DNA of 64,000 nt, taken from NCBI GenBank assembly GCA_015680685.1, contig MNCI01008335.1, positions 1,020,204 through 1,084,203 on the forward strand, written 5' to 3'. Under the pieces are notes generated by a model. The model was not told the origin of the DNA. It saw only the letters and a program-made list of their open reading frames with translations, and did no database searches. The position numbers and the translations under genes were made by a program. Positions 58,501 to 64,000 of the stretch are shown piece after piece. This DNA is from Gnetum montanum. Taxonomy: Eukaryota > Streptophyta > Gnetopsida > Gnetales > Gnetaceae. Each line of letters begins with the position of its first letter. The stretch's first letter is position 1.

Positions 58501-60812
58501 TGGGTTCTAGTCCACTTGGCCGAGGTGCTGGTTGTAAGTTAACAGCCCTCGTAACGTTTCTTTGCTGTGGCTGTGGCGGTATTTCTCCCTGCATGGATGG
58601 AGCAGGTGGCAACTGAGTGGGATGGTGTGGAGGAGTGGCAGAAGAAGGTGATAGAGGGTAGAAGAGATGTGGATTTGTCCCCCTAGGTAATGGAGATGGA
58701 TGTCTAAAATATTCAGGGGGATGGTAGTAACTAGGAAAGGCCGCATGACTGGAAGAGTCTCTTGGAGAGACCGGTTGCTAAACATAGTACCCATAAGGAT
58801 TTGACTGCTTGTAAGGGTACTGCTGCCTTGGAGGTGGCATCTCCCACGCTTGTGATTGTTGCCACTGTTGGAAGTATTCATACGGTTGTAGGGGCGTTCC
58901 ACTCGGATAATATCCTTGCTGTTGCTGGTGGAATCGCCTAGGGTTACCTTGTGGATAAGGCAACCTTCGGGGTGTCTGCCGTTGCGCCAAACAAGGGTTC
59001 AAGGCATACACCCTAGACTCTTGAAGGTGTGACACCATAAGAGAACATCCCTTAGGATGCTCATATTGGCATACACCACATTCATCGTCCTCCTCGGTGT
59101 TAGAGCCTACAACCTGCTCTGCTACAATAACTTTTCCCTTACCCTTATGTTGGGCACATTCATATCCCTTCTTCCTGCACTAATCATGATCAATACCTTG
59201 CTCTTTGGACTCTTCTGCAATTTTTAATACACTTTGGAATTTTTCATCCAAAGAGTCCCAGATTTTATCCACCTTTGTCGATATTTCATATGTGAACTTT
59301 TGTAACAGCAAAGTCTTCCTATTCACAGCTGCTTCCAGTGGTGACTCATTCTCCTCATCACAAAATCGGACCTCCCTCTTCTTGAGGGAAGGGTCCCGGT
59401 TGAATTCTTTTGCACTCTCCTTTTTCCAAAGTTCTCCTTCTTCCTTGGCCACATGATCAATTAGGTGCTACAACTGATGAACCCTTAGCTCCAACAATTG
59501 TCCCTTGGCGTACATGCCCAAGGTCCTTCACGTTTCAAAACGGAGCCTATCAATAATGTGGTGAAGCTGTGCCTATTGAGAGTAATCATGACTAGGGCAC
59601 CAATGTAACAATGAGTAATACTTGCTCATGGTGGCATCCAAGGGTTCATGATTCCCTTGTTTCCACTGTTGGATCTGCCGTCTTAGATTCGCCACTCGAG
59701 AGTACGTTTGATATTTGCCATTGAAAATTTCAAGCATTATACTCCATCTTCTGATTGATTCCAGCTCCAAGGACCGGTACCAACTTTCAGCTTCTTTGAT
59801 TAGTGTGCGAGGGAATAGCTTCAACTATTTCCAATCATTATCAATGTTTTGCAGGGTGCAGGCGTCATGGAACGCCTGCAGGTGGGTTTGCGGATCACAG
59901 TTGTATCCCCCTTCAAATTTGGGGATGTTGTTCATATCAACTTAGTTGATTTGACTATCCTTTATGTGCCTACTTGGAATGTCAAATGCCTCTGTAATCT
60001 GGAGCATATAACAACAGTTCTTCTGAATCATAGTCCTGTTGGGGACCATGACATCTGTGATGATTTCGGCTACCCCTCCTTTCATGCTCGCTAGCATCAC
60101 ATAATTGGTCATGTGCTTCCTCACGTTGTGCCTTCCGAACCTATTTACCACCATCCTTTCGCTCCAGCCTTCCCTTGCTACGTTCAGAGCCTGAGCTAGA
60201 GGGAGGCGTAGGAGAGGGAGAGGACAGAGAAGAAGGAGAGGCATCGCCACTGCTCCAGCAGCAATCTCCCCATCTACCTTGATGACGGCCTTGGTCATCC
60301 AGCCCAGCCTTGCTGTGTGACCCTCCATCCCCTTGAGGATCGTGGTCACTTGGAGGTTTGTTTTGAATGATTGACTAGATGAACTGCTGCCCTAGGGGAA
60401 GTTTGGTTGAATGGGTATCATGAAAGACAGGATCCCCATGGTCTTGTGGCCCTTGCGAGAATAAGGGGTTGCTGAATTTCTTCCCCTTCTGTTGTTCATA
60501 TCTCTCTGCCTGTTGCTGATCTCTTGTCCATTAAGCCTCTATAGGATGATAGTCCCGATAGTCATGGTCATCCATGACATACTTCGTCACCTAGTCCTAG
60601 ATGTCCAATATGCCCAGATTGTGATATAGCATCGCAGGAGCTGCTCGGTTGGGTGGTAGCACGATGCTACCCTCCATGTCCCAGCATCGAAGATGCTCAT
60701 CCTGATGTAGGATGAATGTGAAATCAGGGACATATTCATCAGGATGTTTGTACATCACCTGACATTCTTGTGGCACCGACGGTTCAAATACATCTCTTCT
60801 GTGAGAAGACAT
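58501..60812 (-). pseudogene. TE-F gag
   Basis: The likely start is MSSHRRD at 60,812. HPDEYVPDFTFILHQDEHL follows at about 60,745. A frameshift lies between there and the gag core (about 59,925-59,690, with WYRSLELE at 59,780). An acidic-basic linker (59,452-59,180), a knuckle-like CxxCQYEHPKGC (about 59,090-59,040) and a Gln/Pro/Tyr-rich tail (59,038-58,780) complete it. The block order is the same as in TE-B, TE-E and TE-H. Confidence 0.85.
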
Positions 60813-60960
60813 GTTGGACGTTAGATGGTCCATATAATCGGTGTACCTTATGATTAACTTAAATTCGCCTAGCGTGCGTAAATATTTCTACCCTGGGTCC
60901 ATTCCAACAACTTAAATGATAATTCCACTAAGGTTAGATGATGCATGTAAGACTAACAGT

Positions 60961-60978
60961 CCCCGGCAACAGTGCCAA
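60961..60978 (-). other. Primer binding site of TE-F (tRNA-Asp type)
   Basis: The minus-strand sequence TTGGCACTGTTGCCGGGG abuts the LTR. It is the closest of the four PBSs to the Athila tRNA-Asp site, with two transitions. Confidence 0.85.
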
Positions 60979-61878
60979 TGATGAGCAACTAGGTATCCCT
61001 ACGGTCAACCATATGAATCACGAGCGTTCACGCGCGACTCGGTCGAAATTCGTAGACTGTAAGCACTTAAGATACACCAGATTTCTAACCAGTGAAACCT
61101 TGGGTTAGAGTGGTCGTTGTCATCCTAATCTCACTTGTGAATTTCTGTTTACGTTGGTTAAGTGAGATTAAGGCTAATGATTTTAATATATTTTTAATTA
61201 TCTTTTTGGTGACTAATTATCTTAGAATATTAATTAATCTAAAATTGTCTTAATCTAAATCTTAACTACTCCTAACATAAGTATCCGATCCCATCTTCCG
61301 AGCACGTTCTGAGCATCTCCTAACACTTCTGGGTTACCAGACGTTAAGCGTCACTAGGCTTACCAAGTGTTTGGATTACATTTGAGATGATCGTACTTAT
61401 GGCCATAATGAACTACGAATGAACAATAGCGATTGAAATTATAATAACAAAAACTTAAGTGATTAACAAGTAACTAATAAAGCATAAACATATTAAACTA
61501 TTAAATGCATAAAATAACTAAATCCAAATGCTGCAAGGATTGCTTGAATAGTTCATCTTTATTATCGTCACGCCAATGGGCTCAGATACATCAATGCTTG
61601 AATAAAGAGCCGATCACTTTTCTTACACCTGCTGCGGGCACTTGGAAAATATTCTATCTCTTGCAGGAACAAATTGTAAGAGCTTTGGTGCAACTACTCA
61701 AAAGATGCTTAAATGAGGTGGAAGCCCCTCTTATTTATAGGCTGGGACAGGTGGCTGCGTAAACGGGGCCACGTCGATGCAAGGTGGCTACGTTGATAGG
61801 CCAACGTCGACACGGCCGTGTATATGTGGCCCCGTATACACGGCCTAGTCAACGCATTGACTAAATGACACTTCATCA
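60979..61878 (-). repeat. 5' LTR of TE-F
   Basis: It is 900 bases with a TATA box at 61,727-61,740. The pre-TATA module (61,755-61,858) keeps CACGGCCGTG, ACGTCGAC and GTATACACGGCC better than the 3' LTR does. Outside the module it aligns with the other LTRs over the TATA box, the R-region AATAAAG, and the U5 end. Confidence 0.93.
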
Positions 61879-61883
61879 CATGG

Positions 61884-63930
61884 AAAGGTTGGCATAGCAA
61901 AGGTTAGCCAATGCCATGTACTCTTGAAAATCTTCAATTTGTAGGTCCTTGTTCTTTACTTCCACTTGATAGACCAAGGCATAACTATCCAAGATTGATT
62001 ACCAGTCAGGATTCTACTCTAACATGGAATTGATGAAGGCCTTTGTCATCTAGGTTTTTTTGTTATCTTGAAAGTGCTCCATAAGCTTTTCATGTTTCTT
62101 GGCCTTGTTTTGCCACACACTTATCTCAATTGTAGATTTCTAACGTATTGCATGCACTTCCTCCATTGAGAGGGTTCGATTGTCTCTAGCTAATATATTG
62201 ATGTCTTGGTTAACCCTCACTAGTTGTTCTCTCAATTGGTGGGCACTTTCTTCCAAAATGTTCTTTTGTTTCTCAATAGTGATCAACCTCGCATTATCAG
62301 CAGCAAACTACTTATTCTCTTCTTGTGTAGTGGTCAATGCCTTCTTATGGACATATTCTTAAGCTTTAGTAGTTGAGGCATTCTAGACTACCTTTTCTTT
62401 CTCTTACTCAGTAGCTTTGTTTTGTTCAATTAATTGGTTCAATTACTCCATTTGAAATTGGTCTAGCTGGTCAAGTGCAACAAATTGGGCAAGGTCCCTT
62501 CTTTTGGCTCTCAGGGCAACTAGCTCTTGTTGCAGTCAATGCATGACTGTTTTCGCATGCTCTACCCTAGTCTCTACCATGACTAGCTTTTCTTTTGTGG
62601 TGATGAGGTTTGACTGAATTGTAGTGACATAATTAAGGATGTCAAAAAGAGTTGTTATTACTTGTCCAGTCTGCAACAGTCTATCAAGTACATCCTCATG
62701 GACTACAAGAATCATTGAAGTCCCAGCTAGCATTTGGGCATCTTTGGTCCCGGTTAAGTCCATTGAGGGCACACCAGGCACATTGAAGGATTCTTTGACG
62801 TGATTTATTATTACCTCTATTGCACCTATGGCATCTTGATGTTGCATGATCATGATGGTAGCACCTTCTCCTATTTCAAGCATTACTTGAAAATATGCAG
62901 TGTTACCAAAGATTTGCTGTGAGCATTGGGCTTCTCTTCTTGATTATAAAGAAATCTAGCCCCTTGATGGATAGGTAGAAATGATGGGCTACAGAGTATC
63001 ATTAATAACTCAAAAGAGGTTTGATTTGTCCCTACTTCCCCAATTGAGAGTTATAGGTGGCTCATTGTAGACCAGTAATCTTGTGGTAGTGGAGGTGGAA
63101 CTTATGGTTCACGTTGCTGCTCAGGCTCTTACTCTATTTTCGTTTATGGTTTTGGATTATTTTCTATATCTTATTCTTCACCAAGGTCTATTCTTAGTGT
63201 TGCAAGTTCAAGAAACTCAATAAAAGAAGCATTTTGAGCCCTCCTAGGAACGTCATTGGTGTATTCCAGGATTCTAGCATGCTTGCATAGCTTCTTGATC
63301 AAGTAAGGAAATGGAAGTGTTGGCTTCTCTACCTTCTTTTCTTTGAATCACCTTTGGATCTCCATAAAGAACATTTGGGAGAGATTGACATTATATTTAT
63401 CCATTAATACTACACTTCCCCCAGCCACATAAGTTGATATGTTATTGTTCCCTTTATTTGGGAATAGGTGGTATGTGCCTATCTTAAAATAGGTCCTCTC
63501 TTCCAAAGTCAACTCAATGTATGTCTTATTGTCTTTCTTGTATGCTTGCTTTAGCCACAAATTTTTGGTTTTTGCATCAGACCTTGTGGACGAATGCGCC
63601 AACTTAGCCCCCACATTTGGTAGATTTAGAGCTTCTGCGATTGCCTTGATTAAAAAAGAAACAATGCATCCGTCGATGTTGACTATTGTACTGACCTAAA
63701 TCATTGGTATGAGGCTGGAAAGAAAACAGACACTGAGAGATCGTCGGAAAGACACAGTTGACCTTGCCTTCACCCAAGGGCAAGCTAGAAAAGTAAACGA
63801 AGGTAGAGTGCCTTGGATAGTCTACATGCAGATCAACCAAGGACTTCCCCAAGTGTAAGCTATGACTAGCACTGGGGTTATCATAAACGGGATGTAAATG
63901 GAATGCAAACAGCAATATGAAATGTAAACA
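61884..63930 (-). pseudogene. TE-D ORF3, N-terminal and middle part
   Basis: It aligns with TE-F ORF3. Near 63,640-63,560 one frame reads IAEALNLPNVGAKLA, where TE-F has IAQALGLPKIGANVA. TYFKIGTYHLFPNKG (about 63,470) matches the VYSKIVSYHLNPMVR position. Glu/Gln-rich coiled-coil stretches follow (for example 62,883-62,536). Multiple stops and frameshifts break it. It is cut at 61,884 by TE-F and continues at 48,630. With TE-F it shows that ORF3 belongs to a sub-lineage rather than to a single copy. Confidence 0.65.
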
Positions 63931-64000
63931 AAGCGTATTGAATTTTAAATAAAGCGTAAACAGAGTTATATTGTAGACAAAGCATAAACCAAAGTAAATA
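63931..64000. other. TE-D internal sequence, cut by the window edge
   Basis: This is AT-rich and carries no recognisable motif. By comparison with TE-F it should lie between integrase and ORF3. Confidence 0.4.

Larger units (their letters stand above)
48631..61878 (-). mobile_element. TE-F: 13.2 kb Athila/Tat-like element with a long 3' ORF, inside TE-D
   Basis: It is flanked by a perfect CATGG (48,626-48,630 and 61,879-61,883). On the minus strand it has 5' LTR, PBS, gag, AP, RT, RNaseH, INT, a spacer, ORF3, polypurine tract and 3' LTR. It is the only fully bounded element here with ORF3. Its LTRs differ at about two dozen of the first 170 positions, mostly transitions, so it is old. The RT has lost its catalytic motif. 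Confidence 0.95.
34033..64000 (-). mobile_element. TE-D: Athila/Tat-like element extending past the right edge, carrying TE-E and TE-F
   Basis: Its own sequence is 34,033-34,393, 47,446-48,630 and 61,884-64,000. It comprises a complete 3' LTR (split by TE-E), a polypurine tract at 47,974, and part of a 3' ORF (split by TE-F). Gag-pol and the 5' LTR must lie to the right of the window. The left flank is ATCTT, so that duplication should recur at its right end. It is the oldest element of this cluster, because both TE-E and TE-F are inside it. Confidence 0.88.

Overview
The window reads as nuclear DNA from a land plant with a repeat-rich genome. It holds a complete plant-type SF3B3 spliceosome gene with GT-AG introns, Athila/Tat-like Ty3/gypsy LTR retrotransposons with tRNA-Asp-type primer sites, and RTE-type LINE fragments. 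Nothing pins down the species. The nesting depth and element size would suit a large genome such as a gymnosperm, but that is inference. One unknown base and one 203-base N run show that this is a gapped assembly.

Bases 1-16,369 are the gene-bearing part. A cut-off LTR (1-291) and an RTE LINE remnant (about 1,585-2,235) precede SF3B3 (+ strand, five coding exons, 2,639-7,489, 1,215 residues, intact). About 5.4 kb of AT-rich DNA with small tandem repeats, SINE-like pieces and a LINE tail follows. A two-exon minus-strand gene for a 156-residue protein (12,932-14,742) that I could not assign to a family then faces SF3B3 tail to tail.

Bases 16,370-64,000 are almost entirely retrotransposons inserted into one another, and the nesting can be read from 5-bp target duplications. 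TE-H (minus, 16,370-32,311) has TE-B (plus, 19,498-26,309, duplication CTGTG) inside its integrase. Right of it comes a second copy of TE-H's left flank, followed by a solo LTR (32,644-33,574, duplication AAGAC). TE-D (minus, 34,033 to beyond the right edge) sits in another RTE LINE. TE-D's 3' LTR was split by TE-E (plus, 34,394-47,440, duplication CCAAG), and TE-E's 5' LTR was itself split by an unidentified 3.1 kb insert (34,942-38,060). TE-F (minus, 48,631-61,878, duplication CATGG) landed in the 3' ORF region of TE-D.

These elements are variants of one lineage. They share the TG...CA LTR termini (TGATG...CATCA), the TATA box, the PBS, the order gag-AP-RT-RNaseH-INT, and three spaced polypurine motifs after integrase. 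They differ in the LTR segment upstream of the TATA box, and in whether they carry a long coiled-coil ORF3 in the env position (TE-F and TE-D) or only a short intron-like segment there (TE-B, TE-E, TE-H). TE-B has lost RT, RNaseH and integrase, TE-F has lost the RT catalytic FMDD motif, and TE-H carries catalytic substitutions in integrase. Every gag-pol visible here is broken, mostly by stops at expected Gln, Trp or Arg codons. The best leads are the ORF3 module, the swapped promoter-proximal modules, the triplicated polypurine motifs, and the flank plus solo-LTR duplication.
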